From positions 36,414,990 through 36,478,989 of the forward strand of contig NC_052511.1 in NCBI RefSeq assembly GCF_014356525.2: a DNA stretch of 64,000 nt, in the 5' to 3' direction. The stretch's first letter is position 1, and the number at the start of each line of letters is the position of its first letter. The notes below the pieces were generated by a model that was not told the DNA's origin, did no database searches, and was given only the letters and a program-made list of their open reading frames with translations. The position numbers and the translations under genes were made by a program. The DNA is from Nilaparvata lugens (lineage: Eukaryota; Arthropoda; Insecta; Hemiptera; Delphacidae). Positions 43,485-54,340 of this stretch are shown piece after piece.

Positions 43485-44665
43485 CCAGGTATCAGTTTGA
43501 TCACAACTGCCTGACCGTTAATGTCACAAAAACTAAATACATGCCAATAGTAACAAGAAACCAAACTGATCCTGGCCAACTCATATTGAAGATGCACTCA
43601 TGCGGAAATGCAAGGAGTCAGGACTGTGACTGTCATTCCCTTGAACGAGTTGATTACTACAAATACTTAAGTGTTATAATAGATGACAAGTTGAGTTGGG
43701 TGCAGCATATTCGGTGTGTCAAGAGCAGACTCAGAAAATTATTATTTGCTTTTTCTGAGATCAGCCAAGTAATGAGCATAGACCAGTGCAGAATGGTGTA
43801 CTTTGCATATGCTCAGTCGCTGATCCAGTATGGCATCCTGGCTCGGCGTGGTGTTTGAACCCCTAGCCGAAACACAAAGAACAATAATCAAAAAAATACT
43901 GAAAAGAAATCACAGATACCCGACTACCTTGCTTTTTTCAGAATTTCCTGTTCTAAATATCAGACAACTTTTTATCAAATCACTTTTAATTCACATAAAA
44001 AATACAAAACTCAGATGATTGACGAAACATATTTGAATTCCCGTTATGAAACTCGCCATAGGTCCAACTATAATTATGAAATTCCTCAATTGACTCATGG
44101 GTCAGAACTATCCAATTCATATTACTTAGCACACATTTTATATAGAATCATTCCAAATGAGATCAGAGAGGCTGAGGTGTGCTGTTTGGCCGTGTATAGA
44201 AGGGGTGTCGACAGGTGGCTATATAGCATTGGCTGGGAGGCAGCTGAAGCCCTTCTCTGCTCTCGTTACACCCGCCAACAACCCTTGTAGAGATAAAATT
44301 CCTTGAAATCATTAAGTGATTTTTCTTGACACGATAAAAATGTTATTTTTCTTTTTTTATGATAAATTAGTCCTTTCTCTTATTTGTAACCCAGCGTGAC
44401 ACGGTCTCAGAGCCATCCTCTCTCATTATGAATAAGTTATCTTTCTTTATTTTACTTATTTTTTAAAAAAATTATCATTTACTTTGTAATTATTATAAAA
44501 AATATTTTGTGATTGCAAATGTGTTGTCCATGGAACTCTCCTCCACACGCAGACGATTGGTATTTGTGGGGGAATTCCGAGTACTATATGTATCTCGTTT
44601 GCTATTTTTGTAAAGTACCTATGTTGTAAAGAAGGAATAAAGATTATTTGAATTTGAATTTGAAT
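43485..44665 (+). mobile_element. 5'-truncated LINE with TTGAAT tail
   Basis: Carries the C-terminal part of a non-LTR reverse transcriptase and a 3' UTR of about 370 bp. It ends in AATAAAGATTATTTGAATTTG with a short TTGAAT repeat, the kind of simple tail left by non-LTR retrotransposons. The 5' edge is approximate. Confidence 0.8.
43490..44290 (+). pseudogene. Non-LTR reverse transcriptase C-terminal part, frameshifted
   Basis: First frame: FDHNCLTVNVTKTKYM (post-active-site strand with conserved KTK), then VDYYKYLSVIIDDKLSWVQH (normally KYLGV), the thumb helices and AQSLIQYGILARRGV. The reading then moves by one base near 43850 to WLGVVFEPLAETQRTIIKKI...LFSEFPVLNIRQL, and at about 44015 returns to the first frame with SRYETRHRSNYNYEIPQ and LYRIIPNEIREAE to a stop at 44290. 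The catalytic YxDD block is absent because of 5' truncation. Non-functional. Confidence 0.82.
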
Positions 44666-45204
44666 ATTTTATCAGTATACTATCACTAGGCCTTTACCAG
44701 ATATATTATCACTATACTGTACTATCCCAGAAACAGGTAATGACTTCTCAATTACAATTTCAAGTACAAAATGTCTCTTCAAGTGAATGATTGAACATGT
44801 TCAATATTTTAGATTTACTTTTCTATAGTTAAAAAGATGGCTCAATTCATCATCAAGGATCTATATGGTTTCTCAAATAATCGTTGAACCGGATAGCTCT
44901 GTCAAAGTTCTAATCAATCATCAATCAAACTTCACTTACTTGTTACTTACTCCTTGTTACAATTGGCACACAGGAGAGAGACAAATCGAGACACCCAAGT
45001 GAAAAGAATTACACTTTCTAAAAGTACCACTTCCTTTCAACATAAATTACTATAGTGACTACATGGGAAGTGGAATTTTTACCTCTCACAAACCAAATCT
45101 AGCTTAAGTTAGTAATGTCTGTTTAGTTGTCAGACCCTCCGTCAGAGCTCAGCACTGAGGGTAGTCTGTAACAGACAGTATTACAAGAATAACAGACAGC
45201 TCAC
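44666..45204. other. Unassigned AT-rich sequence
   Basis: No gene or element recognised. Confidence 0.4.
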
Positions 45205-45500
45205 TACATAGATTCACTTTGATCCGTCATTATTGGTTCAACGGGGAACATTGATGCAAGGTTTAAGAAATTCTGACAGTATCTCACCATAGCAATGTAG
45301 CAAGATAGTTCACTTAAAACTGTCAGCATTGGTTAAATAGGTTAGCATTGATAGTTATCATAAGGAATGCTGACAGATACTAAGTGAATCCCACCGTAGC
45401 AGTGGACAAGATAATTAGCTTCACTCTGTCAGCATTATTTGAATAGGAAGCTTAGATGTTATACATGAGGAATTCTGCCAGTTTAAAGTGAATCTCACTA
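45205..45500 (+). repeat. Cluster of three ~75-bp hairpin units
   Basis: Each unit pairs a CTGTCAGCATT-like word with AATGCTGACAG or a near form (45320, 45365, 45440), with TTGATG, TTATCATAAGGAATGCTGACAG or ACATGAGGAATTCTG between. Similar clusters occur at 48.5 and 63.6 kb. Units are separated by BWAGTGAATCYCAC-type words. Confidence 0.7.
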
Positions 45501-46135
45501 TAGATAAAGTCCCCATTGTTCACTCATCTTCTCCGTTTTGGGATCCTTTTCATCCCAGAATATCAAACTCTGGAAAGATTGGGTGCGTTCTGAATGGTAG
45601 TTAGTTCATGGCTGGGAGATGATTGCTGACGTTCTCGGGATGTAGAATAGAGACAATGAGTTGTAGAGCTTTAGTCATCCGTAGGATTTATTCGCCCGAG
45701 AACCTTTATTCATGCAAAAGCCTTTGATTTTCAGTGACTGTTGAGCGAGGTTTTGGAAACCTATTTTAGCATTGACCCAATTCTAAAGTCGGAATGGAGA
45801 GATGACTTATTAATTTAGAAATTCTCCTTTCTTATAAATGTGCATGTTGAATTTTATAGTGATTTGATTTAGAAGTGACTAATTAATACATTTCAACTAA
45901 CTGCATACCATACTTTCAATGCTGTGTCCAATATGGCGATTTGAATGATACATGGAACTTTATCGATACAATAGGAAATAGGAAACATAAAAGGGTCTAA
46001 AATTTCTCTTGCTCCTAATTTTGATAAATTGTTCAAATAAAGGTCTTGTTATAAGTAACTACCAGATTTATACTTATCTTAGTATCATGTATCATATGTG
46101 TTTCCTATATGCAGGTCAATGAGTATAGAATGAGA
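45501..46135. other. Unassigned sequence
   Basis: Nothing recognised. Confidence 0.4.
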
Positions 46136-46332
46136 TCAAAACTAGAGAAAATACAACTTAATACGTCTCAAAGCAATCAAAATTCTTTCTCAGTGAACGG
46201 ACATATCTGCATCAGTGAGTATTGAATATAAATTATTACATTCTATACTTACTGATGCAGGTATGTCCGTTCACTAAGAAAGAATTTTGAATGCTTTGAG
46301 ACGTATTAAGTTCTATTTTCTCTAGTTTTGAT
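46136..46332. repeat. Near-perfect 197-bp palindrome
   Basis: GATCAAAACTAGAGAAAATA on the left pairs with TTTTCTCTAGTTTTGATC on the right. The match continues through AACTTAATACGTCTCAAAGC, AATTCTTTCTTAGTGAACGG-type arms, ATACCTGCATCAGTAAGTAT and a short AT-rich loop near 46232. Arms are about 90 bp with a handful of mismatches. It could be a foldback element or an inverted duplication. A transcript would fold into a long hairpin. Confidence 0.9.
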
Positions 46333-46707
46333 CATTTTATTTCCTTCTAGATTGATGTGCTTTCTATGAGAATAATATCAACTGTTTTCAAGGAGTGACC
46401 AAAGAACATTTCATAGATTTCTATTAAGTTTTAACGTGTTAATGGTTAGGTTTATAAAATATATGATTTTTGAATCTCTAGTATAGAATAATATTGTTTC
46501 ATTAATCTAGAATACCAAATTTTCTCCGTCATTTAATAAGCGTTTTGAAGTTGATGATCCATCCTGAGCTGTTGTCTATTAAAACAAACGATTTTCTCAC
46601 TTAACACGGACATTTTATCTGTGTCAAATTCACAAAATCGTGTGTTAGGTGTTAGGCCCATGGATCATCTTGGAAATTTATGCTAGAGAATAGTAGATTC
46701 TGACTTA
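46333..46707. other. Unassigned sequence
   Basis: Nothing recognised. Confidence 0.4.
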
Positions 46708-46946
46708 TCTATTATATAAAAGCGAAATGCCACTGCCTGACTGACTGACTGGTTGACTTACTGACTTACTCACGCGCAGAACTAAAAATCTACCGGACCA
46801 AAAACGTTCAAATTTTGTAGGTATGTACAGTTAGCCCTTTAGAGGCGCACTAAGAACGAATTTGGAAAAATTTCCAAAAATACGCCCAAAATCTGCGTTT
46901 TTCCAGCTTTTTTTTTTGCTTTTTCTCAGATTTATCGAGAACAAAT

Positions 46947-47504
46947 TTTTTTTTCTTGATTTTTATAGCACCTAGTTAAAGACTAATAAGCTATTCTATT
47001 TTGACATAAATTGATAAGAATATTGTTGTGAAGGTAAAACCCATTGGTTAAGCCTTCTATATTGGTCAAGGATTAAATAAAGATTATTTTTAGCATAAAA
47101 GGATATAGTATTCTGCCTTTGCACTTCCAATTGAACACTTTAGCACTGAACTAATTCGTGTGGCTTTCTGCGTTGCAGTCTTCTTACTCCATGCACGTTG
47201 AGCAGCTGAATTGCTTCCACGTTCACATGTTGATGAAGTCTTTTCTCATGTTTTTCTGCAAATCTTTGGATTTCACTGATGACTGTCGCCACTCCCAGGT
47301 TGCGGTGGAGATCAGGGTTCCTGATGTACCAAGGAGCGTCTACACAACTTCTGAGTACTTTGTTCTGGAAGCGCTGGATTATGTCGATATTGGATGGTCG
47401 GGTGCAGCCCCAGAGTTGAATTCCGTAGGTCCACACCAGCTTGAGAATCTGCTTGTAGAGAAGCAATTTGTTATAATTCGACAACTTTGATGTCCTCCTA
47501 AGTA
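46947..47504 (-). mobile_element. Jockey-like LINE insertion, 13-bp target duplication
   Basis: ATCGAGAACAAAT stands at 46934-46946 and 47505-47517. On the minus strand the insert ends in an A-rich tail at the first copy. The same word also occurs in the Helitron's own repeat units, which weakens the duplication argument slightly, but tail and orientation agree. Confidence 0.82.
47140..47484 (-). pseudogene. Jockey-type reverse transcriptase C-terminal part
   Basis: Reads LLLYKQILKLVWTYGIQLWG, then IIQRFQNKVLRSCVDAPWYI, RNPDLHRNLGVATVISEIQR and a basic RRLQRRKP end before the stop. This is the thumb and C-terminal tail common to jockey-clade insect LINEs. The frame is open over 114 codons, but fingers, palm and endonuclease are missing by 5' truncation. 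It cannot act alone. Confidence 0.88.
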
Positions 47505-48215
47505 ATCGAGAACAAATAAACAGGAAATGTTCAAATTAAGAACAGAAGCTCAGCTGGGGCGTAATAATGTTATGTTAGAAGGAATTTGAAATAACGCCAA
47601 AGATACGCCCAAAATTAGCGTTTTTCCAGTGTTTTTTTTTGCTTTTTCTTGCTTTTTCTTTGATTTATCAGGCGCACTAAGAACGGATTTGGAAAAATTT
47701 CCGAAGATACGCCCAAAATTTTCGTTTTTCCAACGTTTTTTTAGCGTTTTCTCAGCTTTATCGAGAACAAATGAACAGAAAATGTTCAAATTTACTACAG
47801 AAGCTCAGCTAGGGTGTAGTAATGTTGTGTTAGAAGGAATTTACAATAACGCCAAAGATACGCCCAAAATTAGCGTTTTTTGCGTTTTCTCAGTTCATTC
47901 ATCAAGTGATAGACAGAACATATTCAAATTTGATACAGAGGTTTAACTAGGGTCTACATAATTTGTGATGAGGTGACTTTAATATTTCATCAAAGATACG
48001 CCCAAAATCAGCGTTTTTCCAACGTTTTTCTCAGCTTCTCTGCGGTTTCTCAGTACTTTGACTTTCTGATGGAATGAAGCATGCTCAAATGAAAAATGCA
48101 GGCGAGCGAAGCAAGCCCGCTGATCTCAATCATTTCGGACGATCCAGTTGGGGGTCCAGGGGGCGGAGCCCCCTTGCTAGGCGGATATGGCGAGCGAAGC
48201 GAGCCTGACGGCTAG

Positions 48216-48521
48216 TGTTTCATACAATTCGAAGTCACAATAGAAGACATCAGAAGATTGTTTGCAATGTTTCACAGCCAATGGAATGAACATCTTCAAA
48301 ATCGTGTTATTACACCATTATAATGTCCAGACCACCCCTAGCTATCTCCATTCTGTGGGGACACCCCTAATCAATTTCCCGCTTTACTGGTCGGCCCTGT
48401 TTATCTTTTATCGCATACCCTAACCCAGCCTCAATATGCTCTCGAATTTTATGACGAGAATAGCACCTTTTATTATATGCCAAGGGCATTTAGTACACCA
48501 ACACACCTATAAATAGTGGGG
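48216..48521. other. Unassigned sequence
   Basis: No gene or repeat recognised. Confidence 0.4.
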
Positions 48522-48712
48522 TTCACTTTATACTGTCAGTATTCCTTATGGAAGGTATCAAAGCTCCCCGTTCAAACAATGCTGACAGATTGCAGTGATT
48601 CCTCACTAACGATTCATTGTCACTTGGAGGGTTTCAAACTGTCAGTGCTCCCCATGGATAACATCAATGCTCCCCGTTCAAACAATGCTGACAGTTTTAA
48701 GGGAATATCACT
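48522..48712 (+). repeat. Two hairpin units
   Basis: CACTTTATACTGTCAGTATT...AATGCTGACAGATTGCAG, then AAACTGTCAGTGCTCCCCAT...AATGCTGACAGTTTTAAG, with TCCCCGTTCAAACA before each closing arm. Same family as at 45.2 and 63.6 kb. Confidence 0.75.
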
Positions 48713-49843
48713 AGGGCCTCCTCATTGTCGCCTTAAGGGCTTATGACGTCATTTGGTGGCTTGCGACCTTTTCTTATCGCCTTTCGAGGCCCTTATAAAG
48801 TGACAACTAATTGAAGGGTCTCTATGACGTCCACTAACGGTGTGAGGGGAATCGACCTGAAATTTGTGAGATGAAGATAGAAATTTGGGATATTGGGGAG
48901 ATGTTTGGAGAGAGTGTTCGGGTAGTTTCCCTAGGATCTTGAATTATAAATATTGTTCAGTAAATTTCTCCAAAAAGTCATCGATCCATTGAGATTCTTC
49001 CAATTGGAATTTGAGGATGATTTTTGTGAAATGTCAGTGATGAATTTTATGGACTTCCAGTGATGATGAACACGATTTCATGAGCGTAAATTAATGAAAA
49101 AAATCCTAAAATCGTTGATCTATCTGAGCCAGTATTTCAATGTCCAAACATAATTGAGCAACAATGGATTTTGAAAAAAGTGTGGTTTTGTTCTGCTCTT
49201 TGGAATGAATAATCGAATTTTTTGCACTTTAGAAAAACTGTATCAACAATTTCTAATCTGTTACACATTTTTTTTTTGTATTTGTACGAGTAATCAAATG
49301 CGTTGATACTTCCAGGACATTAAATTCATTGATTATTATAGTTTACCAACTAAAATAAAAACACTAACCCAGTCACTTCTGCTCTCTTCAAGTAGAATCA
49401 GAGATATCTGCTTTTATCAGTTTCTACCAAATAGGAAATAAGGTGTATTTTCTTCTCAGAGAAAAATTATGAATCTCTTTCAAATCAAAAAGCAATTCTT
49501 TCTTTCGAAAATGCATTTCTTTCGTGATGTTAATGCAATATCTTCATTTATCAAACAAGGATTAGTATCTTATCTATTTACTATTGCTACAAATCTGAAC
49601 CTGAGAAAAATGCTGAACTTTTTGAATAACTTTTACTTCATCCAGTACCTACTGCAATCTACCAGTAGAACTCTGCTAGTCAGAAGCAGCCTGGCCAGAG
49701 TTGACCAATCAGGTGACAGGAGTCGGAGCTCAGCCTTGGCTCGTGATTGGTTCACTGCTTTCATTCTTAACTCTTCTCTCTTATTCTCTATAGCTTACAT
49801 CATCGTCTATTCGCTCAGTATGTAGGTTCCCAATTATTGTCTA
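48713..49843. other. Unassigned sequence
   Basis: The plus frame at 49469-49825 (118 codons) is Phe/Leu/Asn-rich with one possible membrane-like stretch at the end. I recognise no family, codon use follows the AT-rich background, and there are no supporting signals, so no gene is called. Confidence 0.4.
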
Positions 49844-50071
49844 CTAGTAGGAAACCCGTGCTCCGCAAGGGTCTATTTTAGAACTTGATGTAATGAAATC
49901 TTGAAGAATTGAAAATAGGGCTATAACCATCCTCGGTTGATTAATAATCGTTATGCATAATTTTAAATTAATCAGTCCAGTAGTTCAGACGTGATGATGC
50001 ATCAAACATAATTTTCCTATCCCGTACGTGTATAAGCCAGTTCTTTCCTTTATTATAGTATAGAATATAGA
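49844..50071 (-). mobile_element. Small Helitron
   Basis: In element sense it starts TCTATATTCTATACTATAAT after an A and ends with the hairpin ACCCTTGCGGAGCACGGGT, then TTCCTACTAG before a T. 228 bp, no coding capacity. A relative lies in pieces at 38.04-38.30 kb. Confidence 0.78.
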
Positions 50072-50274
50072 TTATTCTGTCTATGGTCTGGATAGATAGA
50101 TTCTGTTTATAGTCTATATTGTCTTGAACAATGATTATCCAATCGCCTCCTAATTCATCCTTAGAACTTAGATTGCTTAACACTTGAATCAGTAATAAAA
50201 ATCAAACTTGAAAACCAAAAGTAGGCTTGCTCTATAGGCATGACTATTGAAGCTCTGAAGACTTGAAATTTAAA

Positions 50275-50989
50275 CTAGTAGTTCTGTGAACAGTAGACCT
50301 CACGCAGTATTCTCATCCACAAGTACCTGATTGATTTGGTAGAGAGTTAGTGGGGAGGATATTTTTAATATTCTTTCCGAACAATGGAAATTGATATGTC
50401 CAAAGCTTCGCCAATTTATGTAGATGCATAACAATATAATAATTATTATCTATAGTTATTGTATTACAAATTGCTTTTTCATATCATATACAGTTCAATA
50501 ATTATTTTCTTAGTCTCTATTATGTAAATTCATCTATAATTTTGCTGTATTGTAAGCTATTGTATATAAGTGTATAGGCCTGAGCCAGTATATATTGTAA
50601 TCTACATAAATAAAGTACTCAATCAATCAATCAATTGAAACTATAGACCTTATGGAAATACAGCAATAGACTGGCTTCTCCACACATTCACTTGTCAGCT
50701 GATTTATGATGAATAATTCTATAGTCTGATTTTCAACTCTAATATTAGCGTATGAAGGAGGCTCCTTTTTCCTTTTATATCATCCTTGAAATTCAAAATT
50801 TCCAAAAACCTTGTATATAAGTCGACACACAATTAAAAAATGAACATACCTGTCAAATTTCATGAAAATCTATTACCGTGTTTCGCCGTAAATGCGCAAC
50901 ATATAAACATTTAAACACTCAAACATTTAAATATTCAAACAAATGCCAAACCGTCGACTTAAATCTTAGACCTCACTTCGCTTGGTCAA
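50275..50989 (-). mobile_element. Helitron-like family H, copy 3, split by a short retroposon
   Basis: In element sense it starts TTGACCAAGCGAAGTGAGG after an A and ends GTTCACAGAACTACTAG before a T. It is interrupted by the family S retroposon at 50335-50633. Without it the element is about 411 bp, close to the 440 bp of copy 1. Confidence 0.82.
50335..50633 (+). mobile_element. Short retroposon family S, copy D, complete with target duplication
   Basis: The host Helitron-like copy at 7679-8118 shows the uninterrupted site (TACCTGATTGAAACTG). Here the site is split as TACCTGATTGA, element, ATTGAAACT, a 5-bp ATTGA duplication (50330-50334 and 50634-50638). This defines the element as TTTGGTAGAGAGTTAGTGGG to a CAATCAATCA tail, 299 bp. 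GGTAGAGAG resembles an A box; no B box or open frame is visible. Confidence 0.88.
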
Positions 50990-51869
50990 TGAAGCCCTGG
51001 GAGAGCGCCAAACACAATAGAGCCAAACAGTGATAATAGAGTTTAATTAGAGTATTTGTCTATCTTAATGTTCTTGTTCTTCAATGGAACCCATTCTGCC
51101 ACTACAATGAATTATTGTACTTTATTAGATAATGCTGCAATACCACTGCGATATGCATGTTGTTCATCGAGAACTATTGTACAACGATAATGACGAAATT
51201 TATTGGATAAGTTAATACAGAACTGCGCTAATTGTGTTCAGTACTGAATAGAAATGCATTTTCAAGAGGGAATATTAGTTTGTATTGTGTCTTATGATTG
51301 TCAACGGGGCCCGTATTTGAATGAAAACAGATTTGAATACACAGCTTGTGCCAATAAACGAGGTATTGTCCTGATTGTGCATTGTCAGCCTGATTTCAAA
51401 TTTAATTTATTTCTCCATTCAGCTATTATTCATTATATAATTTCATTATTTCGCTCTGTATTCATTTGCTGATGTATTTGAAGTACAAAGGGATGATCAT
51501 CTCCCCCCCCCCTCGAAGACCATGGACGCACTCCTCTAAATTTGTTTAGAAAACTTTACCTCTTATAGAAAAAATGTCGTATGTCATCTCTTGAAATTTT
51601 GCATATAGATTGTTAATTTACTGAGGTTGGTGGTTATAGGTCCATTTCAGATTCAAGATTTCGTACATCAAGTTTTCAGTCTGTCAAGTTCTAAATATTA
51701 GACCCTTGTGCAGCACGGGCTACCTGCTAGTTCATAATATTCATATTCAGTCATCCATAGACTCTTATTATTGCTTACTTAAACATACTAGTATACTAAT
51801 ACTATCATAATTTAGCATAATATACTGTTCTGAAGCATACTATAAATAATAAAATAAATGAATAAATAT
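50990..51869. other. Unassigned sequence
   Basis: A small plus frame at 51254-51472 has no recognised similarity. 51660-51735 (GACCCTTGTGCAGCACGGGCTACCTGCTAG-like words, shown in part) resembles a Helitron 3' hairpin, ACCCTTGTGCAGCACGGG followed by CTACCTGCTAG at 51705-51731, so a Helitron end may be present. Confidence 0.45.
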
Positions 51870-52575
51870 AATTTTATTGCCGCTCAACATTACAATAGTT
51901 ATGGACAACGTCAGAAATTATTGTTCAGCAAACAAAAAATTTTGAAATTTTGAATTTGAAATTTGAATTTGAAACATAGTCAACCTATATTATAACATGG
52001 TTAATGTAAGAAACACCAGTCAAAATAACATACACGTGAAGTATTACATAGAAGAAAAAAACATGAATACTAGGAAGAATAGTATAAAATAGTTCATCTT
52101 AAAGAATAATTTGTTGAAATTCGAAAAACTCTTTCACACTATAAATGGATTTTTAATTAACCAGCTATGTTAGTAGCCTATTCCTGAATAATTGAAATGG
52201 AGCTTCTATCCACTCATGTGGTAATTTATTAAACATTCTCATTCCAACCACTTCATAGCTATCCTGAGATCTAGTCAACCTACAGAAAGGTATTTCTATA
52301 TTTCCGTTACTCCTAGTGTTGTGGGAATGTATATTTCTCCTTAGCTGATTATTAGGAAAGTTATTTTTCGTATATAGGAGACAAGTAAAAATATACAGGT
52401 TTATTACTGTCAGTAAGTTATACCAATTTGAGCGAATAACGGTTTACAATGAGCCAATCTTTCAGAATTTGTGATTATTCTTATAACTTTTTTTTGAATT
52501 ATCAATATATCTTTAACATGTGGACTATTCCCCCAGAGTAAAAGCCCATACGCGATTATACTCTGGAAAAAAAAA
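51870..52575 (-). mobile_element. 5'-truncated LINE, family with ATTT tail
   Basis: On the minus strand it ends GCGGCAATAAAATTATATTT followed by ATTC/TTTA units. Ending and protein resemble the LINE at 53.4-54.3 kb. An AAATTTGAATTTGAAATTTG stretch lies in its 3' region. Confidence 0.75.
52150..52575 (-). pseudogene. Non-LTR reverse transcriptase C-terminal part, frameshifted
   Basis: Frame one (52410-52575) reads CFFFQSIIAYGLLLWGNSPH and ILIIQKKVIRIITNSE. Near 52415 the reading must move by one base to continue as LLTVINLYIFTCLLYTKNNF, then NIHSHNTRSN, YEVVGMRMFNKLPHEW. The same blocks, diverged, occur at 53573-53947. No catalytic domain remains. Confidence 0.78.
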
Positions 52576-53375
52576 CAAAGTATGCTGATCTGACATATAC
52601 TATGCTGTACTACTGTATAACCACTGATATTATGATTGTCATCCCTCGTACTAACTACCCGTCGTGATTGAGGTAAGCTAGGAATCCCCCCTCTATCTCT
52701 CTCACTCCAATCTCCCCTATCAACCCCTCTCTCTCCAACCACAGGCGTCCATCTTCGATCCGCACTAATTAATTGGGGCCGTCTAATATCGGATGTAATG
52801 CGTTGTACCAAATGCAACTAATTACACCGCATTACTGAGATGTAGCACGTTGATCCAAATGGGGGCATGCACATAGCTTCTGTTACCAGAGGGATTGATG
52901 TAGTTTCTCCATAGTTCCATGTGGATAGATACAGATTGTGAATATAATCTATTGTGAAAAAAATATATTATGGCGAGCTGCAATCCCGTCAAACACATGG
53001 TTTTTAGGAGAGTAGATCAATTCGTCAAGCAGTTATTTTGACCAATTCTTGAAAAACTGGAATGAATGGGGGTTGAGTCATTCGTCAAGTTGTCAAGTTT
53101 TCACGGCTTCAAGCTTTCGTTGACAGCTGATTCACAGACAGCTACACCGTTGAACGCTAGCTCCAAATAAGTTGAGTAGAAGATAATTTTATGCAAATCT
53201 ATTAAAACCAATGTACGCACTCATACGGAACAACAATATACATGAAAAGTTATGAAAAAATTGAAAAATTAAACATTGAAAAAATATGAAGTACTGTGAA
53301 TAGTGTATGTTCCGCTTCTGTTTATCATCGGTAAATATGAAACTGGCTTGAGTATCTGAGTATTGGAATATACTT
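52576..53375. other. Unassigned sequence
   Basis: No gene or repeat recognised. The minus-strand open frame over 52576-52817 is continuous with the LINE only by chance. Confidence 0.4.
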
Positions 53376-54340
53376 ATAAATAAATAAATAATAAATAAAT
53401 AAATAGATTTTATTGTCGTAGACCAATATAGGTGATTGAAAAAGTCATAGTAATACAATATTACAAAATAATAGAGTCAAAGCAATAGTCTAAAGTCACA
53501 AAGTAGAAAAAATTACATCAAGTAGAATCGAAGAACTCTGTCAAACAATAGAAAGGTCTTAAAGCCAGCCACTCAGCCATTCAGAAAAAGTAATTTTCTA
53601 AAAACAACAATATTTTCACAACATTTCATATCCAATGGCAACTTATTGTACATTCTCAAGCCTATGCTGTCATAGTGTTTCATGCTTATGACAAGACGTT
53701 GATATGGAATATCAATGAGGTCTTTTTTCCTGGTGTTATAAGCATGAATATATGATCTTTTATTCAAGCTATGGAGATTCTTTCTAGTGTGCATGATTAC
53801 TTGAAATATATAGAGGTTTATGACAGTCATTATTTTTGTTTTTTTGAAAAGAGGTCGACAGTGATCTAGATACCCTGCACCGGTCAATATTCTAATAAGC
53901 CTTTTTTTGCAAAAGCAAGACCTTATTAATGTGACAGCTGTTTCCATATACTAAAATTCCGTATGAAATTATGCTTTGGAAAAAAGCAAAATATGAGTTT
54001 CTGAGGTATTTTTCCGGTACAAGATTCTTCAACTGCCTTAACAGATAGATAACCCTAGATAACCTAGCAGAAACGAAATTTATGTTGGGTTCCCAGGTCA
54101 ACCTGTGATCAAACATCAAGCCCAAAAACTTTAAACTATTGTTATTGTTGTGTGTATAGTCCCTGAGACCAAATGTCATAAGCTGAGTTTTATCCTCGTT
54201 TAGTTTAAAGCCATTCGCTGTGAACCACTTGGAAGCCTCCGCCAAGGTATCGGCTGTCATGTTATGTAAAGTGTGTACATCTGAATGAGAATTAAGAAAA
54301 GTGGTGTCATCAGCATACAACACAGTCTTGCTGTTGATTG
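53376..54340 (-). mobile_element. 5'-truncated LINE with ATTT tail
   Basis: On the minus strand it ends CGACAATAAAATCTATTTAT and a TTTA/ATTT microsatellite (53376-53406). About 960 bp survive. It retains the reverse transcriptase from the YADD box onward. Confidence 0.85.
53573..54323 (-). pseudogene. Non-LTR reverse transcriptase from YADD to C-terminus
   Basis: Begins VLYADDTTFLNS with the catalytic YADD box. Then GFKLNEDKTQLMTFG, LKFLGLMFDHRLTWEPNIN (FLG block) and the thumb SIISYGILVYGNSCHINKVL. A one-base shift near 53900, in a run of T/A, separates this from the C-terminal part RILTGAGYLDHCRPLF...YIHAYNTRKKDLIDIP...GLRMYNKLP. A TAA lies just upstream of the YADD frame, at the truncation edge. 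Catalytic residues of the last motif are present but the rest of the palm and the endonuclease are missing. Confidence 0.88.

Larger units (their letters stand above)
46708..48215 (+). mobile_element. Helitron (non-autonomous), copy 2, carrying a LINE
   Basis: Begins TCTATTATATAAAAGCG after an A and ends GGCGAGCGAAGCGAGCC (hairpin), TGACGGCTAG before a T, so it was inserted between A and T with no duplication. The interior outside the LINE is four to five diverged copies of a ~150-bp unit with GGCGCACTAAGAACG, TACGCCCAAAAT, GCGTTTTTCC and TCGAGAACAAAT. No helicase. Confidence 0.88.

Noticed and set aside
47158..47490. 110-residue plus frame
   Set aside because: Antisense shadow of the jockey-like reverse transcriptase end.
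49469..49825. Possible small membrane protein of 118 residues
   Set aside because: AT-rich chance composition, no family, no signals, no repeat elsewhere.
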